Below the pieces are notes generated by a model, which saw only the letters and a list, made by a program, of their open reading frames with translations, searched no databases and had not been told where the DNA came from. Shown here piece by piece: positions 44,086 to 51,104 of a stretch of 64,000 nt of DNA (position 1 is the first letter of the stretch; the number at the start of each line of letters is the position of its first letter). The position numbers were made by a program, and so were the translations under genes. Source of the stretch: Humibacillus xanthopallidus (lineage in GTDB: Bacteria > Actinomycetota > Actinomycetes > Actinomycetales > Dermatophilaceae); the NCBI RefSeq assembly GCF_006716675.1, contig NZ_VFPM01000001.1, forward strand, positions 1,302,001 to 1,366,000. The letters run 5' to 3'.

Positions 44086-45456
44086 TCAGGGACGAGGGTC
44101 GAGGGCGTCGTAGTCGCGGAAGGAGGGCACGCGCGCGACCGTCACCCAGACGAGGACGACGACGAGGATTCCGCCGACGAGCGAGGGAACCCACGTCGCC
44201 GTGAGCGTCGCGAGGGTGCCGGCGAACATCTGCCCGAGCCGCGGGCCACCCGTGACGACGACGGTGAAGACGCCCTGGGTGCGCCCGCGCAGGTGGTCGG
44301 GCACTGCGGTCTGGAGGATCGTCTGCCGGAAGATCGAGCTGATGTTGTCGGAGCCGCCGGCGATCGCGAGGGCCACGGCAGCGAGCAGGAGCGCCGGCCC
44401 GTTGACGTCGGCGAAGTCCATCGACTGCACGGCGTGGCCGCCGAGCGTCACCCAGGCGAGCACGACGCCGAAGCCGGTGATGGCGAGGCCGTAGCAGACG
44501 ATGGCGTTGCGGATGGCCCGCCCCTGCCACCGCAGACCGGTCACCTGGCCCGACACGAGGCTCGAGAGGATGCCGCCGACGGCGAAGGACGCGAGCAGCA
44601 GGCCCGCGGTGACCGGCCCACCCCCGATGAGGACGGCGCCGACCGCGGGGAAGAGCACCATGGGCTGGCCGAAGGTCATCGCGATGAGGTCGACGACGAA
44701 GCTCATCCGGATGTTGGGCGCGCGGCGCAGGTGCGACAGCCCGTCGAGCACCGAGCGTATGCCGCCCGCCGGGGTCCGCCCACCCTCCGGCCTGATGCGG
44801 GGCAGGGTCCACAGGCCGAAGAACCCGGCGAGGAAGAGCAGCACGTCGACCGTGTAGGTCCAGGCGTAGCCGACCCGCGCGACGAGCACGCCGGCGACGC
44901 CGGGGCCCACGGTCACCATGAGGCCGCCCGAGATGCCGACGAGCGCCGCCGCCTTGGGGAGCAGCCACGCCGGCAGCAGCCGCGGGGTGATCGCCTGCCG
45001 GGTCGTCGAGGCGATCGTCGCCGCCACGGCGTTGACGGTCGTGATGACGTAGAAGGCCCAGACCGCCTCGACGTGCGCCCAGGCGATGAGCGCGAGGCTC
45101 ACCGTCGAGGCCCACGCGACGAGCGAGGCGAGCAGTGCGACCGTGCGCCGGTCGAAGCGGTCGGCGATCGCACCGCCGTAGAGCCCGGCGACGATCATCG
45201 GGACGAGCGAGAACCAGGCGACGAGGGAGACCATGAAGGTCGAGCGGGTCAGGTCGTAGATGTGCAGCCCGACAGCCGTGTTCGTCACGAAGGTGCCGAT
45301 GCCGGCGAGGGTGTTGCCGAACCAGAGGCGGGCGAACGCCGGGCTCTCGCGCAGTGGCGTGAGGTCGACGAAGTGCGACGACCGGGCCCCCGGCGGCGGC
45401 CCGGGCTCCCGAGGTGGCGACCCCGTCTGCACGGGGTCGGGAGGTTCGGCGCTCAC
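44086..45456 (-). CDS. MFS transporter, EntS/MFS_3-like
   Basis: The 456-aa protein has twelve predicted membrane helices and the family pattern RESPAFARLWFGNTLAGIG at the first helix, ADRFDRRTVALLASL and HLRGRTQGVFTVVVTGGPRLG. EntS-like pumps export siderophores or drugs; the substrate here is unknown. The start is GTG 45456, with TAGTTT 6 nt upstream, so it is probably leaderless. The first 25 residues are Pro-rich and cytoplasmic. An NTF2-like gene lies upstream on the same strand. Confidence 0.87.
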   Translation of the reverse strand: MSAEPPDPVQTGSPPREPGPPPGARSSHFVDLTPLRESPAFARLWFGNTLAGIGTFVTNTAVGLHIYDLTRSTFMVSLVAWFSLVPMIVAGLYGGAIADRFDRRTVALLASLVAWASTVSLALIAWAHVEAVWAFYVITTVNAVAATIASTTRQAITPRLLPAWLLPKAAALVGISGGLMVTVGPGVAGVLVARVGYAWTYTVDVLLFLAGFFGLWTLPRIRPEGGRTPAGGIRSVLDGLSHLRRAPNIRMSFVVDLIAMTFGQPMVLFPAVGAVLIGGGPVTAGLLLASFAVGGILSSLVSGQVTGLRWQGRAIRNAIVCYGLAITGFGVVLAWVTLGGHAVQSMDFADVNGPALLLAAVALAIAGGSDNISSIFRQTILQTAVPDHLRGRTQGVFTVVVTGGPRLGQMFAGTLATLTATWVPSLVGGILVVVLVWVTVARVPSFRDYDALDPRP

Positions 45457-45479
45457 CGACGCAAACTACGCCTCCCCGC

Positions 45480-45863
45480 TCAGGCCGCGCCCAGCAGGTC
45501 CGCCACCGCCGGGCCCCGCAGGTGCGACCCGTCGCGCACCCAGACCCAGCCGCCGTCGGGCTCGCGGCGCGCCACCTGGGTGCCGACGACGCCGTCCGTG
45601 CTCGTCGAGGACGTCATCGCGAGCGTGCCCGAGTCGATGACCCGGATGCTGTCGGGCTCGGCCCACCGCACACCGCGGGCCAGGGCCTCGGCGAAGGCCG
45701 TGCGGATGGCCGCGTGCCCGGCGGCCTCGCGACCGCGCGGCAGGCTCACGACGGCGTCGGCGGCATACAGCCTCGTCAGCCCGTCGAGGTCGCCCGCGGC
45801 GGCGAGGAGGCAGAAGCGGGCCTCGAGCTCGGCGGGGGTGGCAGCGCCTGCTGTCGTCGTCAT
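45480..45863 (-). CDS. NTF2-like / SgcJ-EcaC family protein (DUF4440 type)
   Basis: This 127-aa protein has the cone-fold pattern LLAAAGDLDGLTRLYAADAVV, HAAIRTAFAEALARG and a final WVWVRDGSHL strand. Members bind small ligands or act as isomerases or hydrolases; no function can be assigned. ATG 45863 was chosen because it matches the family start; the open frame extends upstream into the divergent phosphatase gene without similarity. Confidence 0.8.
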   Translation of the reverse strand: MTTTAGAATPAELEARFCLLAAAGDLDGLTRLYAADAVVSLPRGREAAGHAAIRTAFAEALARGVRWAEPDSIRVIDSGTLAMTSSTSTDGVVGTQVARREPDGGWVWVRDGSHLRGPAVADLLGAA

Positions 45864-45936
45864 GCCTCCACCGTTGCAGGGAGCACCGACAACGGGTGCC
45901 TCCGAACGACCGATACCTCCCGATCGGAGGTGTTGA

Positions 45937-46455
45937 ATGGGGTCCATGCTGCCGCGCCCCCTACACGTCACCTTCGTGTGCAGCGGCAACATCTGCAGGT
46001 CGCCGATGGGCCACGTCATCCTCCAGCGGATGGTCGCGGAGGCGGGGCTTCACGACCACGTCCTCGTCACCTCGAGCGGCACCGGCGACTGGCACGTCGG
46101 CGAGCACGCCGACCCCCGCACCGTGGCCGTGCTCGCGCAGCACGGCTACGACGGATCCCGGCACCGCGCACGCGAGTTCGACCCCGACGAGTTCGCCGAC
46201 CTCGACCTCGTGCTCGCCTCGGACGAAGGGCACGTGCGGGTGCTCCAGCGGCTCGCGCGCACCCCCCACAACCGGGCGAAGATCCACCTCGTGCGAGAGT
46301 TCGACCCGGAGGCCGTCGCCGCAGGGACCCTGGAGACGGCCGACCCCTGGTACGGCGACGAGGCACATTTCCTGCGGTGCTTCACCGAGGTCGAGGCGGC
46401 CTGCCGTGGCATCCTCGACCACATCAGGGGCCAGATCGAGACGGACCACGCCTGA
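45937..46455 (+). CDS. Low-molecular-weight protein-tyrosine phosphatase
   Basis: The 172-aa enzyme has the CX5R P-loop VCSGNICRSP with nucleophile Cys15 and Arg21, and the general-acid loop ADPWYG near residue 130. GGAGG lies 6 nt before the ATG at 45937. It dephosphorylates protein phosphotyrosine or arginine; in actinobacteria it often accompanies capsule or stress functions. The downstream VOC genes on the same strand may be co-transcribed. Confidence 0.93.
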   Translation: MGSMLPRPLHVTFVCSGNICRSPMGHVILQRMVAEAGLHDHVLVTSSGTGDWHVGEHADPRTVAVLAQHGYDGSRHRAREFDPDEFADLDLVLASDEGHVRVLQRLARTPHNRAKIHLVREFDPEAVAAGTLETADPWYGDEAHFLRCFTEVEAACRGILDHIRGQIETDHA

Positions 46456-46505
46456 CCTCATGCCACACCAGCGACGCGACAGACCCGCCCGACACGTTCG
46501 ACACC

Positions 46506-47297
46506 ATGCCTGACCTCAACCTCACCGTGCCCGACTACCCCTACGGCGCCCCCTGCTGGGTCGACCTGCTCGTCAGCGACGTCGAGCGCGCCCAGAGCTT
46601 CTACTCCGGCCTCTTCGGCTGGCGCTGGCTGGCCGGCGACGCCGCGACCGGCGGCTACACGATGGCGCTGCTCGACGGGCACCCCATCGCCGGCATCAGC
46701 CGCAAGCCCGTCGGTGCGCCGATCGCGAGCCAGTGGACGACCTATCTGCGCGTCGGGCAGATCGAGGTCGCCGAGGCCGCGATCAACGCCCACGGCGGCC
46801 GCACCCTCGGCCGCCCCGTGCCGATCGGGGCGCTGGCCCGCACGTTCATCGCCCTCGACCCCGGCGGGGCCTACTTCGGCGTCTGGGAGCCGGGCGACCT
46901 CCCCGGCAGCGGCCTGCTCGACGAGCCGGGGTCGCTGACGTGGAACGAGCTGCTGACGCGTGACTACGACCGCGTCCAGGACTTCCAGATGCGCGTCTTC
47001 GGGCACGAGTTCACCGACGAGACCGAGGAGGGCGGCCCGCGCTGGGCCACCGCGCACACCGGCGACGGCAACCCCGCCTACGGCCTCGCCGAGATCGACG
47101 ACGAGTGGCCGCGCGAGATCCCGCCCCACTGGGTGGCGTCCTTCGCGACGAACAACGTCGTACCGTCGCTCGCCAAGGCACTCGACCTCGGCGCCACCCT
47201 CATCCAGGGCCCGTTCGACGGCCCCTACGGCGTCGGCGCCGTCCTCAGCGGTCCCGAGGGCGAGGTCTTCTCGATCCTCGTCCCCGACCTCGACTGA
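46506..47297 (+). CDS. VOC-fold (glyoxalase-like) protein with two domains
   Basis: This 263-aa protein contains two vicinal-oxygen-chelate domains: PCWVDLLVSDVERAQSFYSG begins the first and SLTWNELLTRDYDRVQDF the second. It is closest in plan to the 27-kDa antigen CFP30-like group of actinobacteria. The reaction is unknown. The next gene encodes a clear paralogue, 19 nt away. Confidence 0.85.
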   Translation: MPDLNLTVPDYPYGAPCWVDLLVSDVERAQSFYSGLFGWRWLAGDAATGGYTMALLDGHPIAGISRKPVGAPIASQWTTYLRVGQIEVAEAAINAHGGRTLGRPVPIGALARTFIALDPGGAYFGVWEPGDLPGSGLLDEPGSLTWNELLTRDYDRVQDFQMRVFGHEFTDETEEGGPRWATAHTGDGNPAYGLAEIDDEWPREIPPHWVASFATNNVVPSLAKALDLGATLIQGPFDGPYGVGAVLSGPEGEVFSILVPDLD

Positions 47298-47316
47298 TCT
47301 CCCGAGGAGACTCCCC

Positions 47317-48117
47317 ATGCCCGTCCACCCCGACAGCTTCGCGCCCGGCACCCCCTGCTGGGCCGACGTCCTGGTCGACGACCTCGAGGTGGCGCGGCGC
47401 TTCTACGGTGCCCTCTTCGGATGGACCTTCGAGGACCTGCCCGCCGAGGCGGGCGGCTACGTCATGGCACGCAAGGACGGGCACGTCGTCGCCGGCGCGA
47501 TGGCGAAGAACCCCGACGACCCGGGACAGGTGAGCGCCTGGACCCTCTATCTCGCGACCGACGACGTCGACGCGGCCACGAAGCGCGCCGCCGCCGCCGG
47601 CGGCGTCTTCTTCCTCCCGCCGATGGACGTGCTCGACGTCGGGCGCATCGCCGTGGGCGCCGACCCCGCCGGCGCGGCCTACGGCCTGTGGCAGGCCAGG
47701 CAGCACACCGGCACCGACCTCGTCGGCGAGCCGGGCGCGCTCTGCTGGGCCGAGACGATGAGCCGCAGCTACGCCACGAGCAAGACCTTCTACACCGAGG
47801 TCTTCGGCTACCACCTGCAGGAGATCGGCGAGGGCGACTTCCACTACAGCGTGGCGAGCCTCGACGACGGGCAGCCCATCGGCGGCATCGGCGAGATCCC
47901 GGCCGCGGCTCCCGCGGAGGTGCCGTCGCACTGGATGGTCTACTTCGCCGTCGAGTCGTGCGACGCCGCTGCCGACCGCGTGCTCGAGCTGGGTGGCTCG
48001 GTCGTGCAGCCGCCCTTCGACACCCCCTACGGGCGCATGGCGGTCGTCGCCGGCCCCCAGGGCGAGACCTTCTCGATCATGCACCCGGCTCCGTCGAACC
48101 CCCTGCCGAAGGACTGA
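47317..48117 (+). CDS. VOC-fold protein with two domains, paralogue of the preceding gene
   Basis: The 266-aa protein has two VOC domains starting PCWADVLVDDLEVARRFYGA and LCWAETMSRSYATSKTFY. The match to the preceding product in both halves shows tandem duplication. GAGGAG lies 7 nt before the ATG. The ligand and reaction are not predictable. Confidence 0.87.
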   Translation: MPVHPDSFAPGTPCWADVLVDDLEVARRFYGALFGWTFEDLPAEAGGYVMARKDGHVVAGAMAKNPDDPGQVSAWTLYLATDDVDAATKRAAAAGGVFFLPPMDVLDVGRIAVGADPAGAAYGLWQARQHTGTDLVGEPGALCWAETMSRSYATSKTFYTEVFGYHLQEIGEGDFHYSVASLDDGQPIGGIGEIPAAAPAEVPSHWMVYFAVESCDAAADRVLELGGSVVQPPFDTPYGRMAVVAGPQGETFSIMHPAPSNPLPKD

Positions 48118-48137
48118 CGGGTTACTACGATCGCCGC

Positions 48138-48539
48138 ATGATTCGCTTCCTCGTGCGCACGGCGATCTTCCTGGGCTCGGCCGCCATCGGCCTCATCGCG
48201 GCCGACCTCATCCTCGAGGACGTCAGCGTGACGGCGAGCGGGTTCCTCCTCACCGTCGTCATCTACACCGTCGTCCAGAGCGTCATCTCCCCCTTCCTCG
48301 CCAAGGTCGCGGCGAGCAGCGCCCGCGCCCTGCTGGGCGGCGTCGGACTCATCGCCACCTTCGTCGCACTGCTCGCCGCGAGCCTCTTCGCCGACTCGCT
48401 GACGATCTCGGGCGGCGCGGCGACGTGGGTCCTCGCGACCCTCATCGTGTGGCTCGTCACGGCGCTCGTCACGCTGCTGCTGCCCATCGCGCTCGTCAAG
48501 CTGGGCGTCGAGTCGGCCCGCGAGCGCCGCGCCGCCTGA
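48138..48539 (+). CDS. Small membrane protein, phage-holin-like superfamily
   Basis: This 133-aa protein has four hydrophobic helices, with LIAADLILEDVSV after the first. It resembles the same broad group as the product at 14518 but has a distinct sequence. TACGAT lies 6 nt before the ATG, consistent with leaderless transcription. The function is unknown and there is no phage context. Confidence 0.75.
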   Translation: MIRFLVRTAIFLGSAAIGLIAADLILEDVSVTASGFLLTVVIYTVVQSVISPFLAKVAASSARALLGGVGLIATFVALLAASLFADSLTISGGAATWVLATLIVWLVTALVTLLLPIALVKLGVESARERRAA

Positions 48540-48568
48540 CCCCGGCCCACCCTGACCCCACCCCGCGG

Positions 48569-48623
48569 GTATGCCGTCCGGCGGGCTCGCCGCGCCCGCG
48601 CACCCGCGGTGCGGACGGCATAC
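48569..48623. repeat. Inverted repeat with GTATGCCGTCCG arms
   Basis: GTATGCCGTCCG (48569-48580) and CGGACGGCATAC (48612-48623) are perfect 12-bp inverted arms 31 nt apart in the spacer before purB. The left arm is one of the exact 13-mer copies. It may terminate the upstream gene. Confidence 0.75.
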
Positions 48624-48656
48624 GGACGCGGCCGCGACCTCTGGGAGGATGCGGGC

Positions 48657-50069
48657 ATGGCTTCCCTCGCTGACGCGACCCCGCCCATCGCGCTCGGAGC
48701 GCTCGACGGCCGCTACCGCGGCGCCGTCGCCCCGCTCGTCGACCACCTCTCGGAGGCCGCGCTGAACCGGCAGCGCGTCCACGTCGAGATCGAGTGGCTC
48801 ATCCACCAGACGAGCACCGGCGTCGTGCCGGGCGTGCGGGCCCTGACCGACGACGAGATCACCGCCCTGCGCGCCGTCGTCGACGACTTCGGCACCGACG
48901 AGGTCGCCGAGCTCGGCGAGATCGAGCGCGTCACCGTCCATGACGTCAAGGCCGTCGAGTACTTCCTCAAGAAGCGGCTCACCGCGATCGCCCCGGCCGA
49001 CGAGGACAAGGGCCTCGCCGAGCTCATCCACTTCGGCTGCACGAGCGAGGACATCAACAACCTGTCCTACGCCCTCATGGTCAAGGGCGCCGTCGAGCAG
49101 GTGTGGCTGCCCACGGCGGAGGCCCTCGTCGCGCAGGTGTCCGAGATGGCGCGCGCCCTCAAGGACGTGCCGCTGCTCGCCCACACCCACGGCCAGCCGG
49201 CCACGCCGACGACGATGGGCAAGGAGCTCGCCGTCCTCGCGCACCGCCTCGGCCGGCAGCTGCGCCGCATCGAGGGGCAGGAGTACCTCGGCAAGTTCAA
49301 CGGGGCGACCGGCACCTTCGGCGCCCACGCGCTCGCGCTGCCCGACGTCGACTGGCCTGCCGTGTCGAAGGCCTTCGTCGAAGGACTCGGGCTCACGTGG
49401 AACCCGCTGACAACCCAGATCGAGAGCCACGACTGGCAGGCCGAGCTCTACGCCGACGTCGCGCGCTTCAACCGCATCCTGCACAACCTCTGCACCGACG
49501 TCTGGACCTACATCTCGATGGGCTACTTCGCCCAGGTGCGCGGCCAGGGCACCGTCGGGTCGTCGACGATGCCGCACAAGGTCAACCCGATCCGGTTCGA
49601 GAACGCCGAGGCCAACCTCGAGGTGAGCAACGCCCTGCTCGACGTGCTCGGCGGCACGCTCGTGCAGAGCCGCCTCCAGCGCGACCTCACCGACTCGAGC
49701 ATGCAGCGCAACATCGGCACGGCCTTCGGCCACAGCCTGCTCGCGCTCGACAACGTCGCGCGCGGCCTCGCCGGGCTCGACCCCGTGCCCGAGCGGATGG
49801 CCGCCGACCTCGAGGCCAACTGGGAGGTGCTCGGCGAGCCCATCCAGTCGGCGATGCGGGCCCTCGGCGCGCAGGGCGTCACCGGCATGGAGGAGCCCTA
49901 CGAGCGGCTCAAGGAGCTGACCCGGGGGCGGCGCATCGACGGTGACGACCTGCGGGAGTTCGTGCGCGGGCTCGGGCTGCCCGCCGACGTCGAGGCGCGC
50001 TTCGTCGCCCTCACGCCGCAGACCTACACCGCCCTCGCCAGCCGTCTCGTCGACGACTACCTCGTCTGA
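48657..50069 (+). CDS. purB: Adenylosuccinate lyase
   Basis: The 470-aa enzyme cleaves SAICAR and adenylosuccinate in purine synthesis. It carries the fumarase-superfamily signature GSSTMPHKVNPIRFE, TSEDINNLSYALM and AHTHGQPATPTTMGKEL with the catalytic His. GGGAGGA precedes the ATG at 48657. The length fits the Escherichia-type PurB subgroup. Confidence 0.95.
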   Translation: MASLADATPPIALGALDGRYRGAVAPLVDHLSEAALNRQRVHVEIEWLIHQTSTGVVPGVRALTDDEITALRAVVDDFGTDEVAELGEIERVTVHDVKAVEYFLKKRLTAIAPADEDKGLAELIHFGCTSEDINNLSYALMVKGAVEQVWLPTAEALVAQVSEMARALKDVPLLAHTHGQPATPTTMGKELAVLAHRLGRQLRRIEGQEYLGKFNGATGTFGAHALALPDVDWPAVSKAFVEGLGLTWNPLTTQIESHDWQAELYADVARFNRILHNLCTDVWTYISMGYFAQVRGQGTVGSSTMPHKVNPIRFENAEANLEVSNALLDVLGGTLVQSRLQRDLTDSSMQRNIGTAFGHSLLALDNVARGLAGLDPVPERMAADLEANWEVLGEPIQSAMRALGAQGVTGMEEPYERLKELTRGRRIDGDDLREFVRGLGLPADVEARFVALTPQTYTALASRLVDDYLV

Positions 50070-50092
50070 GACACACCCTCCGATCCGTCGCG

Positions 50093-50105
50093 GTATGCCG
50101 TCCGG
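50093..50105 (+). repeat. GTATGCCGTCCGG intergenic copy
   Basis: An exact copy lies between purB and the MmcQ/YjbR gene, directly upstream of that gene's TACCGT -10-like box at 50111-50116. Confidence 0.8.
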
Positions 50106-50124
50106 CGGGCTACCGTCGTCAGGC

Positions 50125-50559
50125 ATGGCACGCACGCGCAAGGCCAGGGTCACCGACGTCGAGGAGCTCGCCCTCGGGCTGCCCGAGGTGACGCGAGACC
50201 CGGCGGACCCCGCGGCGCCCGGCCGGCCGGCATACCAGGTGCGGGGCAAGACGTTCGCCTTCTTCCGGGTGCCGCGGAAGGACGCGTTCGACCCGGCCAC
50301 GGGTGAGCCCTACGACGACGTCATGGCCTTCTCCTGCACCGCCGAGGACAAGGAGGCGCTCGTCGGCGACCCGGAGACCCCGTTCTTCACGACGCCGCAC
50401 TGGAACGGCTACAACGCCGTGCTGCTCCTCGAGCGCGACCTCGGGCGGCTCACCCTCGACGAGCTGCGCGAGGTCGTCACGGACGCCTGGCTGGCCAAGG
50501 CGCCGAAGCGGCTCGCGGCCGACTTCCTCGCTGCCCATGACGACGGGAATACCCCATAG
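50125..50559 (+). CDS. MmcQ/YjbR-like DNA-binding family protein
   Basis: This 144-aa protein has the family layout ELALGLPEVTRDP, FAFFRVPRK, and the final LREVVTDAWLAKAPKRLAADF with the CyaY-like fold. The function is unknown. TACCGT lies 8 nt before the ATG. Its stop codon TAG is part of the CsoR operator palindrome, so its 3' end doubles as the control region of the copper operon. Confidence 0.85.
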   Translation: MARTRKARVTDVEELALGLPEVTRDPADPAAPGRPAYQVRGKTFAFFRVPRKDAFDPATGEPYDDVMAFSCTAEDKEALVGDPETPFFTTPHWNGYNAVLLLERDLGRLTLDELREVVTDAWLAKAPKRLAADFLAAHDDGNTP

Positions 50560-50565
50560 GGGTAT
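50549..50565 (+). promoter_or_regulatory. CsoR operator of the copper operon
   Basis: ATACCCCATAGGGGTAT is a perfect palindrome with 7-bp arms and a 3-nt centre, matching known CsoR sites. It ends at the TATGCT -10-like box (50563-50568), so bound repressor would block RNA polymerase. It lies 27 nt before the csoR start codon. Confidence 0.88.
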
Positions 50566-50592
50566 GCTGTTGGCACAGACGAGGAGGTGGCG

Positions 50593-50874
50593 ATGCCCGG
50601 ATACACCGGCAGCAAGGACGACTACCTGAAGCGGCTCCGGCGCGTCGAGGGTCAGGTGCGCGGGGTGCAGAAGATGGTCGAGTCAGACACGTACTGCATC
50701 GACATCCTCACGCAGGTGAGCGCCATCACGAAGGCGTTGCAGGCCGTGAGCCTCGGCCTGCTCGAGGACCACGTCGCACACTGCGTCGTCGACGCCGCCC
50801 GGGAGTCCGACGAGGCCGCCCAGGTCAAGATCAGGGAGGCGGCCGACGCGATCGCCCGCCTCGTTCGCAGCTGA
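50593..50874 (+). CDS. csoR: Copper-sensing repressor CsoR
   Basis: The 93-aa four-helix protein carries the Cu(I) ligands Cys35, His60 and Cys64 (TYCIDILTQVS and DHVAHCVV), the classical C-H-C set. Copper binding releases it from the operator at 50549-50565, inducing csoR-copZ-copA. I chose ATG 50593 because AGGAGG lies 6 nt upstream; a GTG two codons earlier is possible. Confidence 0.94.
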   Translation: MPGYTGSKDDYLKRLRRVEGQVRGVQKMVESDTYCIDILTQVSAITKALQAVSLGLLEDHVAHCVVDAARESDEAAQVKIREAADAIARLVRS

Positions 50875-50882
50875 GGAGAACC

Positions 50883-51104
50883 ATGAACGACAGCCACACC
50901 ACCCAGATCGCCGTCACGGGCATGACCTGCGGCCACTGCGTCGCCTCGGTCACCGAGGAGCTCTCAGAGCTGCCCGGCGTGACCGGGGTCGACGTCGACC
51001 TCCACCCCGGTGAGGAGTCCGGCGTCACCATCACCAGCACGGCCCCGCTCGACCCGGTTGCCGTCGAGGCTGCCGTCGCCGAGGCGGGCTACGCGGTCCG
51101 ATGA
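50883..51104 (+). CDS. copZ: Copper chaperone CopZ (HMA domain)
   Basis: This 73-aa single heavy-metal-associated domain has the Cu(I) motif MTCGHC with Cys16 and Cys19. It passes copper to CopA. GGAG lies 5 nt before the ATG, and the stop overlaps the copA start by ATGA. Confidence 0.94.
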   Translation: MNDSHTTQIAVTGMTCGHCVASVTEELSELPGVTGVDVDLHPGEESGVTITSTAPLDPVAVEAAVAEAGYAVR

